A stretch of DNA of 44,025 nucleotides from Acinetobacter calcoaceticus (GCF_004345325.1 NZ_SLVJ01000014.1:61407-105431); one strand, 5' to 3'. Positions 10,249-19,514 are shown, counted from the first letter of the stretch. Numbers and translations: made by a program. The notes: a model not told the origin generated them from the sequence alone.

Positions 10249-10280
10249 AAAATCCGATGTCATGCCTGACATCGGATTTT
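10249..10280 (-). terminator. Strong terminator downstream of the secreted-protein operon
   Basis: A 14-bp perfect stem AAAATCCGATGTCA (10249-10262) / TGACATCGGATTTT (10267-10280) with a 4-nt loop. On the minus strand T's follow, fitting termination of the operon at 10368-14971. It lies on the ars side of the repeat at 10308-10335. Confidence 0.82.
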
Positions 10281-10307
10281 CAAATAAACTCAACAAAACT
10301 TTAAATG

Positions 10308-10335
10308 CTTAAGTGAACAGCATTGCGCTAGATGC
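10308..10335. repeat. Right flank repeat of the ars region
   Basis: CTTAAGTGAACAGCATTG (10308-10325) is the exact reverse complement of 6310-6327. After two bases comes CTAGATGC (10328-10335), a direct copy of 6301-6308. Together with the left copy, it brackets the ars operon like element ends with a target duplication, though the spacing to the direct repeat differs by one base (1 versus 2). Confidence 0.65.
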
Positions 10336-10367
10336 GGGATTTTTTTCCGGTAAAGATATGCAGTGGC

Positions 10368-12731
10368 CTAAAAGATAAATGGCGTATCGCGTGGCGTCAG
10401 GGTCAGATTTGCATCTAGTCGCCCACCTGTAATCGCGATCTCACCTAAACGCTGTGGATTACCCACTGCGGTTACACCATTTTCAGTGGTCGCTGGATAT
10501 AAGTTGACATCTCTGGCTCTAAATACACCTTCAGGTTTCTTTTTTGGGTTAAACACAAAACTATAGTGGAAGCCGACATTATCCTTGTTAATGATCAAAT
10601 TGTTATCGAAGCCAATACTACCCGACAAATTATCAATGCCCAATGTTGAGCCATCAACATCGACGATCTGAATCGCGTTGTTCATGTTGCTACTTGAATT
10701 CAAGTTCATAATCCCGACGATATTCAGCGCATTGACATTTTCTTTAAGCAAACCAAATTGATCCGTCAAAATAGCTCGTGGAACCAATGCAAAGTTAATA
10801 TCTCCAGCTAAGCGAATTTTAATACCTGACAGCACATCATAATTTGAAGCAAAGTTGTTGGATGGCGCATAGCAGCCGCCTGTACTCGGACAAGACTTAT
10901 ATTTAGCACCTGGCAAATAACCAGCGGCCAACTGTGCAGACATAATCATTTTAAGATCAGGCATACTCACGTTGAGTTGACCATCCTCAAAACCAATACT
11001 CCCGTAGCCATTGAGCAGCATATCGATATTTCGAAGACCGATATAATAATCGGTCGGCGTAGTGACGTTATTGGCATAGTTTTTATTATCAGCGCCATCA
11101 ATCAGTAAAATAGAAGTCGATTTGGAACCATCTTTATTTACACCCTGCGTACTGATTGAAGCACTAAATCCAATCCGTTCTGAGCCCGCCACTGGATTTA
11201 AATTTGGAACACGTTGACCATTTAGATTCGGAACAAAATCAGTCTTACCATCAGATTTTTTAGCATAAAAAGCGAGGTTTGAATTGAGGTTATAAATCGG
11301 TAAGCCCAAGCCCCACTTTGCTGGGGTAGTCGATGGTAATAATCGTGCATCTGTTACATCTGGCGTTGCTATAAATTGACCACGGCGAGATAAGGCAACA
11401 AAGTCAACATTACGCAGTGAAATCACCGCACTCGCTGGATTGATCGAACTGGTATTGGCAATGGTTTGGATAAAGTCTGAGGCATTGGCGATCTTTACCG
11501 CTTTGGCACCTGAGGTGGTGCCCAGATAAGTATTCATCAAAGCTTCATTCTGAGGCAATTCAACTTGATGACTGTCCACCAAGTTGATATAGATACCATC
11601 CATTTCTAAACCCGCGCGTTGCGTGGTTAGCCCAATATCACCAGTCTCATTGCCTGTGATTCCGTTACGGGTACGTAAAGATGTAATATTTTCAAAACGG
11701 AAGCCATAAGCATAACTGCCCCCGCCGCCTAACTCTAAAGTGGTGGCCCTACCATTTATATTATCGCCATCATTGGTGAATTCACCTGCGACTTTCAACT
11801 TGATACCTGTCGAGCCGGCGATCTGATTATTACTCATCAATACATTACCGGCATTGGCACGGGTATTGGCTTTACCTAAGACATTATTATCTTTAGCCGT
11901 CGCGCCGAACTGCACCAGACCGTTGCGGATTTCACCACTGGCACCCGCTTGCATCAAACCTTTATTGTTGACAGTAAATTCTAAGTTAATACCAGGACGC
12001 CCAGTGATTTCATCACGTATAAAGTTGGCAAATCCGTCTTTGCCTGTCGCCAAGGTGATGCCATTTTCTGGATCAAGGTACATATAGCCTTCACTTTTTA
12101 AGTTGAAGTTAAAGTCCTTCATCGCCAATATGTTTTCTTTGTTTTGATCTTTTTGCGAGATGCCTATTTTGAGGTTTTTAATGCCGAGATCGAGATAGGT
12201 CTTTGAGTCCCGATTAAATAAACCATTGGTAGTGAGTAAATTGAATTGGATCGGGTTGTAGGACTCTATTTGCAGTGATCCCATAGACGCGTCTGTACTA
12301 CAGCTAGAATCTTTGCAAACCATCATACTGCCAGTGCTGATTTTACCTAGGGTTACATCACTACTTAATTTCAACCCAGTATTTTGAGCACCTTGTTGAA
12401 CGGATGAATATATATCCAATGACAGATTGGCACCCAGTTTTTTATCCGCTGCAAGGCTACCACGACTGATCTTAATATCACCAAAAGTAGCGGCTAAACT
12501 CTGTTCACCCTCACCTGTGGCTTTTCCGGATTGATCAATCCATGCAACTTTATCTATACTGACATTTTCATAATTAATACTGGCATTGATACCATCTTGG
12601 CCATCAACCGCACGCATATCGGTATCGCTCATGGCTTGCAGCGCGTGGGCTTGTGAAATGCTCGCAATAATACAACTTGTCAGGGTCGACAATATGAGTT
12701 TTTTTTCTGCCTTGTTTTTCATTTTCTTCAT
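10368..12731 (-). CDS. Large secreted protein, DUF6160/Fil-like, third gene of a secreted-protein operon
   Basis: A 787-residue exported protein of unknown function. A basic start (MKKMKNKAEKK) leads into a hydrophobic signal peptide ending near SQAHA. Directly after it comes LQAMSDTDMRAVDGQDGI, the short motif (LSDE-x-M-x4-GQ type) shared by all five neighbours. The rest is polar and rich in N, G, S and T, alternating in a way that suggests beta structure. It has short cysteine pairs (CKDSSC, CPSTGGC) and ends in phenylalanine (DTPFIF). It lies 29 nt after the 234-residue gene. ATG 12722 is an alternative start that fits AAGGG better. I recall similar Acinetobacter proteins labelled DUF6160 or Fil, but this is unverified. 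Confidence 0.75.
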   Translation of the reverse strand: MKKMKNKAEKKLILSTLTSCIIASISQAHALQAMSDTDMRAVDGQDGINASINYENVSIDKVAWIDQSGKATGEGEQSLAATFGDIKISRGSLAADKKLGANLSLDIYSSVQQGAQNTGLKLSSDVTLGKISTGSMMVCKDSSCSTDASMGSLQIESYNPIQFNLLTTNGLFNRDSKTYLDLGIKNLKIGISQKDQNKENILAMKDFNFNLKSEGYMYLDPENGITLATGKDGFANFIRDEITGRPGINLEFTVNNKGLMQAGASGEIRNGLVQFGATAKDNNVLGKANTRANAGNVLMSNNQIAGSTGIKLKVAGEFTNDGDNINGRATTLELGGGGSYAYGFRFENITSLRTRNGITGNETGDIGLTTQRAGLEMDGIYINLVDSHQVELPQNEALMNTYLGTTSGAKAVKIANASDFIQTIANTSSINPASAVISLRNVDFVALSRRGQFIATPDVTDARLLPSTTPAKWGLGLPIYNLNSNLAFYAKKSDGKTDFVPNLNGQRVPNLNPVAGSERIGFSASISTQGVNKDGSKSTSILLIDGADNKNYANNVTTPTDYYIGLRNIDMLLNGYGSIGFEDGQLNVSMPDLKMIMSAQLAAGYLPGAKYKSCPSTGGCYAPSNNFASNYDVLSGIKIRLAGDINFALVPRAILTDQFGLLKENVNALNIVGIMNLNSSSNMNNAIQIVDVDGSTLGIDNLSGSIGFDNNLIINKDNVGFHYSFVFNPKKKPEGVFRARDVNLYPATTENGVTAVGNPQRLGEIAITGGRLDANLTLTPRDTPFIF

Positions 12732-12760
12732 CCCTTGAATAGGCCTCTATCGCGACTGAA

Positions 12761-13465
12761 TTAACAGCGTGGATGACTGCCATCACAACTAAAAATCATG
12801 ACTTTTCCATTCAGCGCCATGTTGCCATTCATCATCAAACCTGTAAAACCCGTCTCTTTGCCTTTATCGTAATTTGAAGATTTAAAATTGGCATAATCCT
12901 GAGCAGAATCCGAATATTTAGGTGCTTTTAGATAACCATAATCGCCTTCAAAATTACTCTCTGCAGCAGTACTTTCAAAGCTATCTTGCTCAATCGACAA
13001 AGCCTCGAATCCGAAGTTACGAATCTGTATCGGAGATGCTGCTGAAAAACTCAGTTGAATAGAGGGTTTTAATATTTCAGGGCCATCTTTACTTTTGTAT
13101 TTTAAATCAACCCCATCTAGCCCGAGTCGTTGCACATTGATCATGCCCTGCATGCCTTTGAATACCAACCATAGTTTACGACCAGAAACACTATCCGGTT
13201 GGGTCCAAGTATCATTCGTGTCACCCGCTTGCCATTTGACAAAGCGGTTATTTAAAGACAATGCGATATGACAATAGCCTGGATTACTACAAATGGTTTT
13301 ATCAAAGGTTCCATCACGTTTTTGGTTGAGTGCCAATTTTAAGGACAAATCAGCACCCGCCTGACCCTCGATCGCTTGCAATGCCGCATTATCCAGTTCA
13401 ACCAAACCCGCCTGTGCAGTGCTAAAGCCGAGTAAGCATCCAATTAAAAGGAGCATTTTTTTCAT
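12761..13465 (-). CDS. Small secreted protein with the shared N-terminal motif, second gene of the operon
   Basis: A 234-residue exported protein. The signal peptide MKKMLLLIGCLLGFSTAQA is followed by GLVELDNAALQAIEGQAG, the same post-signal motif as its neighbours. The body is polar and has one cysteine pair (CSNPGYC). The protein ends in FSCDGSHPRC, a Cys-x6-Cys at the very C-terminus, with the same spacing as the two proteins at 15390 and 16981. AGGAG lies 6 nt before ATG 13465. It starts 12 nt after the 497-residue gene, so they are cotranscribed. The function is unknown. Confidence 0.75.
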   Translation of the reverse strand: MKKMLLLIGCLLGFSTAQAGLVELDNAALQAIEGQAGADLSLKLALNQKRDGTFDKTICSNPGYCHIALSLNNRFVKWQAGDTNDTWTQPDSVSGRKLWLVFKGMQGMINVQRLGLDGVDLKYKSKDGPEILKPSIQLSFSAASPIQIRNFGFEALSIEQDSFESTAAESNFEGDYGYLKAPKYSDSAQDYANFKSSNYDKGKETGFTGLMMNGNMALNGKVMIFSCDGSHPRC

Positions 13466-13477
13466 GAACTTCTCCTT

Positions 13478-14971
13478 TTATAGGCCTTTGGTGGTGAATT
13501 TCATATGTTGAATCAATACACCATCAATCACACCTGAACCCAAATTAATCGAGGAGGTCGTCGCAGAGGTCGGTATATTGGGTGTGCCAGGGGGGGCACC
13601 AAAGCTTATCCCAACCGCACCCGCATCTTTAAATGCGCTGAGTTGATTTTTTTCTTTATTATAAACAGTTGACCCGATAGTAATGCTGCTGTGCGTTGCA
13701 TTATTCCCTTGATACTGGCTACTACCATTGCTGCCACATTGATAGATATTACACACCGAACCATAATAGCCACCATTGGAAGCAGGATTCGGGTTGTCAT
13801 AATTAAGATAGATCTTCTTGTAAATCTCCGCTTTATTCGGTATGCGTGCCACTTCCAAACTAAAATTCTTACCATCAGAGCCGAGGATGACCGGCTGATA
13901 CAGCGACCCAAGTACGATATTGGCATTAAGGTTTTGAATAAATACCCCTTCACTGGCATCAAATACTGGTGCCTTAGCCCCTGCAGTGAAAGCTGGCGTA
14001 TCTAAAATATTACTGTTGGTCATTTCACGCGTACTGAGGCGTAATATATTCGGCGTATTCGAGCTTGCACGAAGATTCGCAGCATCGCCACTATTGAGAC
14101 GTAGTAGCGCGGCTACACCCAATGTATTGTTATAAAACACACTCATACCATTGCTATTGGTTGAGCCCGCCAAGGTTTGGAACAACTGCACTCGGCTGCC
14201 GTTGACATTAAAGTTATTCCAGATGGCCTGTAAACGTAATCGATTGGCACGGGTGGCATCAGAAGTCCCCGGTTTTTCACCGAGATTATACAGCAGCGCA
14301 TCATCAGGGGATTTGCTTTGATCCAGAACAAAGGCATCAAACCATGTTGCCAATTTTAATTTATATGCATCTTCGCCATTCACATCACGTTGACCAATTT
14401 CATATAAAGGTGCTTCAAAATTGATATAAGACACCTGACATTTAGCATCTGTCGCACCATTACAGGTCGTAGAGGTATCAAAATTCGGCACCCCCGTTTC
14501 AGTGCCGACTTTTAATAACCAAGGATTTGCTGCGGTTCCCCAACTGCGGATACTCGCCAATTGCTCAGTTGAGGCCAGACGGCTATTGCTGTCATTGTCA
14601 GATTTAGAGAGTGCCAAGCCATATAAATATAAGTCTGCCTTACCCACTGAATGATCACGCCCATCTACGACACCATCTTTATTGGTATCGAGGGCAGTTT
14701 TGGTTAAGGGACCTACAGGTGTGAAATGGATATAACCGATATCATTACTACGGTCTGAAAAAAGAACATTTTTGTTTTCATTCGGACCCGCGCCACGAAA
14801 GACAAAATATGCATCTTGCGGAAGCAAGGCAATACCTGCACCCGTGGTTTCGCTCAAGTGTTCGTCACTTAATGCCTCAAGTGCAAAGCTTGACTGAGTC
14901 AAGCATAGGCCGATTAAGCTGGCCATCACGGTCTTTTTCAACTTAACCGTATAATGAAGTGTAGTCATCAT
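13478..14971 (-). CDS. Secreted protein with the shared N-terminal motif, first gene of the operon
   Basis: A 497-residue exported protein. The signal peptide ends near QSSFA, followed by LEALSDEHLSETTGAGIALL, the shared motif with GAG in place of GQA. A calcium-loop-like stretch, DTNKDGVVDGRDHS, lies at about residues 78-92 and resembles a dockerin/EF-hand-type DxNxDGxxD loop, so metal binding is plausible. One cysteine pair (CNGATDAKC) and CNIYQC are visible. It lacks the C-terminal Cys-x6-Cys and ends in HMKFTTKGL. GGAAGG precedes the tandem ATGs at 14971 and 14968. The function is unknown, and a surface or fibre role is only a guess. Confidence 0.75.
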   Translation of the reverse strand: MMTTLHYTVKLKKTVMASLIGLCLTQSSFALEALSDEHLSETTGAGIALLPQDAYFVFRGAGPNENKNVLFSDRSNDIGYIHFTPVGPLTKTALDTNKDGVVDGRDHSVGKADLYLYGLALSKSDNDSNSRLASTEQLASIRSWGTAANPWLLKVGTETGVPNFDTSTTCNGATDAKCQVSYINFEAPLYEIGQRDVNGEDAYKLKLATWFDAFVLDQSKSPDDALLYNLGEKPGTSDATRANRLRLQAIWNNFNVNGSRVQLFQTLAGSTNSNGMSVFYNNTLGVAALLRLNSGDAANLRASSNTPNILRLSTREMTNSNILDTPAFTAGAKAPVFDASEGVFIQNLNANIVLGSLYQPVILGSDGKNFSLEVARIPNKAEIYKKIYLNYDNPNPASNGGYYGSVCNIYQCGSNGSSQYQGNNATHSSITIGSTVYNKEKNQLSAFKDAGAVGISFGAPPGTPNIPTSATTSSINLGSGVIDGVLIQHMKFTTKGL

Positions 14972-15389
14972 GACCTTCCTATTTTATACGATGCTCCGCA
15001 CCATATTTTTATTGACTGAATGTACGCATATGCACAAGTTGATTACAGGCTGAGATCCATAACGCTGTTCCATGTCTCAATCCATATTTTTCAACTATTT
15101 TAGTATTTTTATCACACTTTATAATAATGAACTTCGCCGACCAAGGCAAAGTTTAACAAGTAAAATGTAGATTTTTCCGATGAATGTATACTATGACATT
15201 AATATCAACGCTTTAAATTTAATTAAACGAGTCATCAAATAGAACTATTTCAGTAAGTTAGGCTCAATAAAGTGAATTTAGTTATGTCACATTTTCACAC
15301 AATTTCCATGAGACATTTCTGGATAATACTAAATATGACCACCTTAGTTAAGTCGCACTTTTCAAAGCCTAGAACAAATCAGTTTATGC
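14972..15389 (-). promoter_or_regulatory. Intergenic region upstream of the three-gene secreted operon
   Basis: 418 nt without a gene, AT-rich, holding the promoter region of the operon at 10368-14971. The string ATAACGCTGTTCCA (15059-15072) resembles ATAACGCTGTCCA (16763-16775) upstream of the paralogue at 15390-16712. Read on the minus strand, both end in a TTAT-type -10-like element. No other structure is clear. Confidence 0.4.
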
Positions 15390-16712
15390 TTAACAAAACT
15401 TCATTCCACCATAGCAATTTGGCATAAACGATTGATTTTTAAGTTGTAGATCCTTTAAGTTCATGTTGACTGGCGTACTGTTAATTAAGTTGACTTTGCC
15501 CGTATCAATGGTATCTCCCGCAATACAGCTTAATAAAAAACCGCCACACTGCACTGGATTTTTTTTCAGGTACGCGCTCACCTGACCCAAGGTTTCTCTT
15601 AAAGTCGGCATGGCAATATCGACCGCTTTCTCTGGTGTAACATCACCGATATCGATTGGATTGGACAGCTCTAACCACCAACCTCTATTGGCCACTGATT
15701 TTGCACCAGGCCATTGGATTGACTGAGATTGGGAGGATAGATAGGCGGCAGAACCATTTAAATTGGCTTTATGAAAAAAACCTAGGTTTTCATCAATTGT
15801 GACATCAACGACTAAATTATTAATCTGCCCTGCCAATTTTTTATCCAGCACCAAACCTAATGTACTGGCTTTAATTGTACCGCCAAGATCGATATTACTA
15901 ACGACAGCCCAGGCCTTTAACGGTGCCCTATTGATACGATGTCCACTAATCACCTGTTGCGGTAGCTTTAATGCACCTGGTCTCGTTGGCACAATATTCA
16001 TTTTATAATCGTCAGAAGAAAATGGGATTTGAACAAACCAGCCTTGAGCGTTGCCTGTAACCATGGTGTCGGTATCCTTGTAGCTGAGGTCATAGATTGG
16101 ATTGACCCGAACTTGGCCACCAGTCGCTGCAACTTCCATATAACCACTTAAGGTATTAATTCCATTTTTTGTAACACCATTGTCCAAACCAAAGGTCAAT
16201 AACCCTTGGATGGCTTCTGCACTAAAGCGTAATCCTGCCACTTCACGTGTGGCTGCGCTTTGCGGGTTTTTAACCGCAAACTCTAAAAATGGATTATTTA
16301 ATACAGCCGAAGATCCAGCACGCCCATTACTGCTCGATGCTACGCCGCTTAAACTCAGATAATCTATGTCGATATCACATCCTGGACCATTTACTCCACC
16401 ACATCCAAGTTGTAACTTACGAACATTGGTATTGAGCTCCAAGTCTGCTTCCAAACCGACTTTATAAAAACCCATATTTTTATCCCCGCCTGACCGTCTG
16501 GTTTCGAGGTTAACTGCATCTCTAGGTGCGGTATAGGTTAAATTCAGCAGGGCTTGACCTGTGGTCTGCGCCAACTGTTCATCAGACATTGCTGAAAGGC
16601 GACTGCTGCTTGTAGCGTCAGCATATGCACGATTGCTTGCACCTAAACTGATGACAAGGCTGCTGAGGATTAAAAATAGCGATTGAGTCTTATTTTTTTG
16701 CATACAGAGCAT
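15390..16712 (-). CDS. Secreted protein with CYGGMKFC C-terminus, paralogue of 16981-18402
   Basis: A 440-residue exported protein. A signal peptide ending near RAYA is followed by LSAMSDEQLAQTTGQALLNL and a TAPRDAVNLE stretch. Next comes LQLGCGGVNGPGCDIDIDYLSLSG, and the C-terminus is NCYGGMKFC (Cys-x6-Cys). All these blocks recur in the 473-residue neighbour, as do AGLRFSAEAIQGLLTFG and WPGAKSVANRGWWLELSNPIDIGD, so the two genes are tandem duplicates that have diverged. AAGG lies 9 nt before ATG 16712. It probably has its own promoter, since the gap to the upstream gene contains a terminator (16921-16948). The function is unknown. Confidence 0.78.
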   Translation of the reverse strand: MLCMQKNKTQSLFLILSSLVISLGASNRAYADATSSSRLSAMSDEQLAQTTGQALLNLTYTAPRDAVNLETRRSGGDKNMGFYKVGLEADLELNTNVRKLQLGCGGVNGPGCDIDIDYLSLSGVASSSNGRAGSSAVLNNPFLEFAVKNPQSAATREVAGLRFSAEAIQGLLTFGLDNGVTKNGINTLSGYMEVAATGGQVRVNPIYDLSYKDTDTMVTGNAQGWFVQIPFSSDDYKMNIVPTRPGALKLPQQVISGHRINRAPLKAWAVVSNIDLGGTIKASTLGLVLDKKLAGQINNLVVDVTIDENLGFFHKANLNGSAAYLSSQSQSIQWPGAKSVANRGWWLELSNPIDIGDVTPEKAVDIAMPTLRETLGQVSAYLKKNPVQCGGFLLSCIAGDTIDTGKVNLINSTPVNMNLKDLQLKNQSFMPNCYGGMKFC

Positions 16713-16920
16713 GATGGATTGCCTTAGCTTATGTTCGTATTGAGTTTCAAAGTCGAAAATCTATAACGCTGTCCACTTCACCACTTTCACGTGATAAACA
16801 TCACATTAAAACCGATTATTATTTATTTTAATAGTGTGATTTATCATCATTTATAACTAAAACTGATCAATTTTAATAAAAATCAAAACTAAACAAATGC
16901 TTATAATTAGAGCGAAAACA

Positions 16921-16948
16921 AAAAAACCAGTCTATCTAGACTGGTTTT
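16921..16948 (-). terminator. Terminator of the 473-residue secreted-protein gene
   Basis: AAACCAGTCTA/TAGACTGGTTT inverted repeat with a very short loop. On the minus strand a run of seven T follows. It lies about 33 nt past the stop codon at 16981. Confidence 0.8.
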
Positions 16949-16980
16949 ACTACGGCGCTAAAAATGCACAAAAGCGGGTA

Positions 16981-18402
16981 TTAACAAAATTTCATGCCAC
17001 CATAACAGTTAGAAGTCAGATCTTGGGACTTTAAAATCAGATTTTCTAAACCAATATTGACCGAACTTCCTTTCAAATCCACAGGCGAAATGGTTTTGGT
17101 AATCCCTGCCTGAAAAATGGCACTGATTCCATCGCCTAAACCGACTTTAATTTTATATTGATCTTCTGCCAATTTCTCACCAAGTATTTTGGCAAATTGA
17201 GGATAGACTGAAGCAATATCAACTTTATCTCGGGGTGAAATATCACCTAGATTCACCGGATCTTGCAATGACAACCACCATCCAGGTTGTGCTACTTCAT
17301 CCGCACCCGGCCAGCGTAGTGCTTTGGATTGTAGTCCGAGATAGGCTGCACTGCGGATGGGGAGATTGTGTATATAGCCTAGACCTTCGTTAAATTCGAT
17401 ATTTGCACTGAGATTATTGACACTGGTATTGAGTTTGATAAAGGTGTCTTGCACACATAAAATTAATACACAGGCTGAAGTTTCAAGTTTCACCCCAAGT
17501 TGACCAGAGTTACTGTTAATCGGAATATTCGGAATCTGCGCAATCGCGGTGACATTCGCTGATTTCAAACGAGTCCCACTGACAATTGCATTATTCACCT
17601 GAAATGGAGCATTCATGGAAGGTATTTTTAAGCCAGTGTTTTTATCATTACCATAACCTGCAGTAAGCGGTTTATTGTCTCCACAGCCCTTTAGACATAG
17701 TGGCATTTGGATATCAGCCACCGTATGAACCACTTCACCTGGTCTTAGACCAAATACACCATCTTGGGTGACTGCAGTGCCATAGCCATTGATTTTCATA
17801 TAGCCTGACAAACTATTAATGCCATTGGCCGTGGTATTGTTATCACCAACAGTCAATAATCCGACCAGTTTTTCCGCACTGATACGTAAGCCGACCATTT
17901 CACGTGTAGATGCAAGTTCGGGATTTCGAATCGCAAATTCTATAAATGGATTTGAAATTACAGCCGAAGAACTTGCACGTTCAGTATTGCTCATGGTAAT
18001 TGGATTTCCCGCCGCATCCACTTTAAGCCCACTCAGGGAAAGATTGTCGATATCAATATCACAGCCCCCAGGACCATTGATACCGCCACAGCCCAATTGC
18101 AACTTACGAATATTGGCATTGAGCTCAACTTCAGCCTCCATGCCCAATTTGTAAAAGCCTACAGTTTTATCCCCTTGAGGTCGATAGTACTCCAAATTTC
18201 GCGGATCTGTAGGCGCAGTGAAGCTCAAACTCATCAAAGCCTGACCTGTGGTCTCAGACATTTGCTCATCAGAAAGTGCTTGCATATGTGAAGCAGCAAA
18301 TCCTGAATGAGTACAGAGTAACAAAAGGCTAAGCAGGCCATATGTACCGATTTTAGCCCTGAGTTTAGCTTTGTTTTTTGCGGTGGTTATCATCTGAGGC
18401 AT
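16981..18402 (-). CDS. Secreted protein with CYGGMKFC C-terminus, DUF6160/Fil-like
   Basis: A 473-residue exported protein. A signal peptide ending near SGFA is followed by MQALSDEQMSETTGQALMSL and FTAPTDPRNLEYY. Then come ANIRKLQLGCGGINGPGGCD, MVGLRISAEKLVGLLTVG, WPGADEVAQPGWWLSLQDPV, and the last residues SNCYGGMKFC. The same order of blocks is seen in the 440-residue neighbour. Extra cysteines (CLKGCG, CVLILC) are unique to this copy. AGAAGGA lies about 9 nt before ATG 18402. It is likely secreted across the inner membrane by Sec. No dedicated secretion partner is encoded nearby, and the function is unknown. Confidence 0.78.
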   Translation of the reverse strand: MPQMITTAKNKAKLRAKIGTYGLLSLLLLCTHSGFAASHMQALSDEQMSETTGQALMSLSFTAPTDPRNLEYYRPQGDKTVGFYKLGMEAEVELNANIRKLQLGCGGINGPGGCDIDIDNLSLSGLKVDAAGNPITMSNTERASSSAVISNPFIEFAIRNPELASTREMVGLRISAEKLVGLLTVGDNNTTANGINSLSGYMKINGYGTAVTQDGVFGLRPGEVVHTVADIQMPLCLKGCGDNKPLTAGYGNDKNTGLKIPSMNAPFQVNNAIVSGTRLKSANVTAIAQIPNIPINSNSGQLGVKLETSACVLILCVQDTFIKLNTSVNNLSANIEFNEGLGYIHNLPIRSAAYLGLQSKALRWPGADEVAQPGWWLSLQDPVNLGDISPRDKVDIASVYPQFAKILGEKLAEDQYKIKVGLGDGISAIFQAGITKTISPVDLKGSSVNIGLENLILKSQDLTSNCYGGMKFC

Positions 18403-18780
18403 ATACGAGCGTCCTTCTGGTCCTTAAGACGTGCATTACATATTGCATGCTGATCATCGCGATCAACCACTGGATGCACTGTCTTCTTTCCTTCATTTTT
18501 GAATGTGATCAAAGTCATCATTGGATTTATTCTTGTTTGATTTATAACACATCACTTACACGTTGAATCATTATAAAGTTTTAATAATCATACTATTCAG
18601 ATGAGTGGTTACAATTAATTAACATTATTTAAAAATCAATATCATTTATTCAATCGCCTTGATAATCCGGATCGATTTAAAAAACACTGCAATCCAATCA
18701 CCGCACTCAACACCATTTCTACAAAAAAAAGTAAACCAAGTTGGTTTACTTTTTTGAGTTCACTGTTTTTAAAATGCGGT
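18403..18780. other. Intergenic region with the dcd terminator
   Basis: 378 nt without a convincing gene. Its left part must hold the promoter of the minus-strand gene ending at 18402. Its right part holds the dcd terminator (18725-18755). The middle is AT-rich, and I see nothing else in it. Confidence 0.5.
18725..18755 (-). terminator. Terminator of dcd
   Basis: AAAAAAGTAAACC (18725-18737) pairs with GGTTTACTTTTTT (18743-18755) around an AAGTT loop, giving an A-stem-T structure. It begins 26 nt after the dcd stop codon on the minus strand. Confidence 0.82.
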
Positions 18781-19350
18781 TTAAGCTTTGGGTAAAGTCA
18801 CCCCGGTTTGACCTTGGTATTTACCACCACGGTCTTTATATGAGGTTTCACAGACTTCATCACTTTCAAAAAATAGCATCTGTGCCACACCCTCACCCGC
18901 ATAAATTCGCGCTGGGAGATTGGTGGTATTTGAAAATTCTAAAGTCACATGACCTTCCCATTCAGGCTCTAAAGGTGTGACATTGACGATAATACCGCAA
19001 CGCGCATAGGTCGACTTACCCAAACAAATGGTCAGTACATTACGAGGTATACGGAAATATTCTACTGTACGGGCCAATGCAAAAGAGTTTGGCGGGATAA
19101 TACATACATCAGAATCGATATTGATGAAGCTGTTTTCATCAAAGTTTTTCGGATCGACGATCACCGAATGTACATTGGTGAAGACTTTAAACTCAGGCGC
19201 ACAGCGTACATCGTAGCCATAACTTGAAACGCCATAAGATACAATTTTTTCACCACGATCATTGATGCGAACTTGATTGGCTGCGTACGGTTCGATCATG
19301 CCGAGATTTTCGCTCATTTCGCGAATCCAACGATCTGATTTGATGCTCAT
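18781..19350 (-). CDS. dcd: dCTP deaminase
   Basis: Dcd deaminates dCTP to dUTP, the main route to dTMP in gammaproteobacteria. It is a cytoplasmic homotrimer. The 189-residue length is standard. The signature blocks are intact: [11 protein letters not shown], the catalytic [29 protein letters not shown] region (with the active-site glutamate in LEPEWEG), the [12 protein letters not shown] segment and the C-terminal [13 protein letters not shown] lid. A single gene with its own terminator. Confidence 0.97.
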   Translation of the reverse strand: MSIKSDRWIREMSENLGMIEPYAANQVRINDRGEKIVSYGVSSYGYDVRCAPEFKVFTNVHSVIVDPKNFDENSFINIDSDVCIIPPNSFALARTVEYFRIPRNVLTICLGKSTYARCGIIVNVTPLEPEWEGHVTLEFSNTTNLPARIYAGEGVAQMLFFESDEVCETSYKDRGGKYQGQTGVTLPKA

Positions 19351-19514
19351 TCAAATATCCCAAAAAAGCCAAACTATTATTGCGCTGTACTTTAACGTAA
19401 AAAGCGCTTGAAGGAAATGATTCAGCTCTACCGACTCAGTTTCAGATCATGAAAAAACTCAACATGACGCTGGTACTGTACGATTGCTAGAAACTAATCA
19501 TCAGAACGGATAGC

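Noticed and set aside
10249..10335. Reading the right flank of the ars region as a CRISPR or attachment site
   Set aside because: There is only a terminator stem and one repeat pair. No spacer array, integrase gene or tRNA end is present.
10368..18402. Assigning filA to filF gene symbols to the secreted cluster
   Set aside because: The resemblance rests on memory of Acinetobacter annotations. No residue-level evidence here allows individual names.
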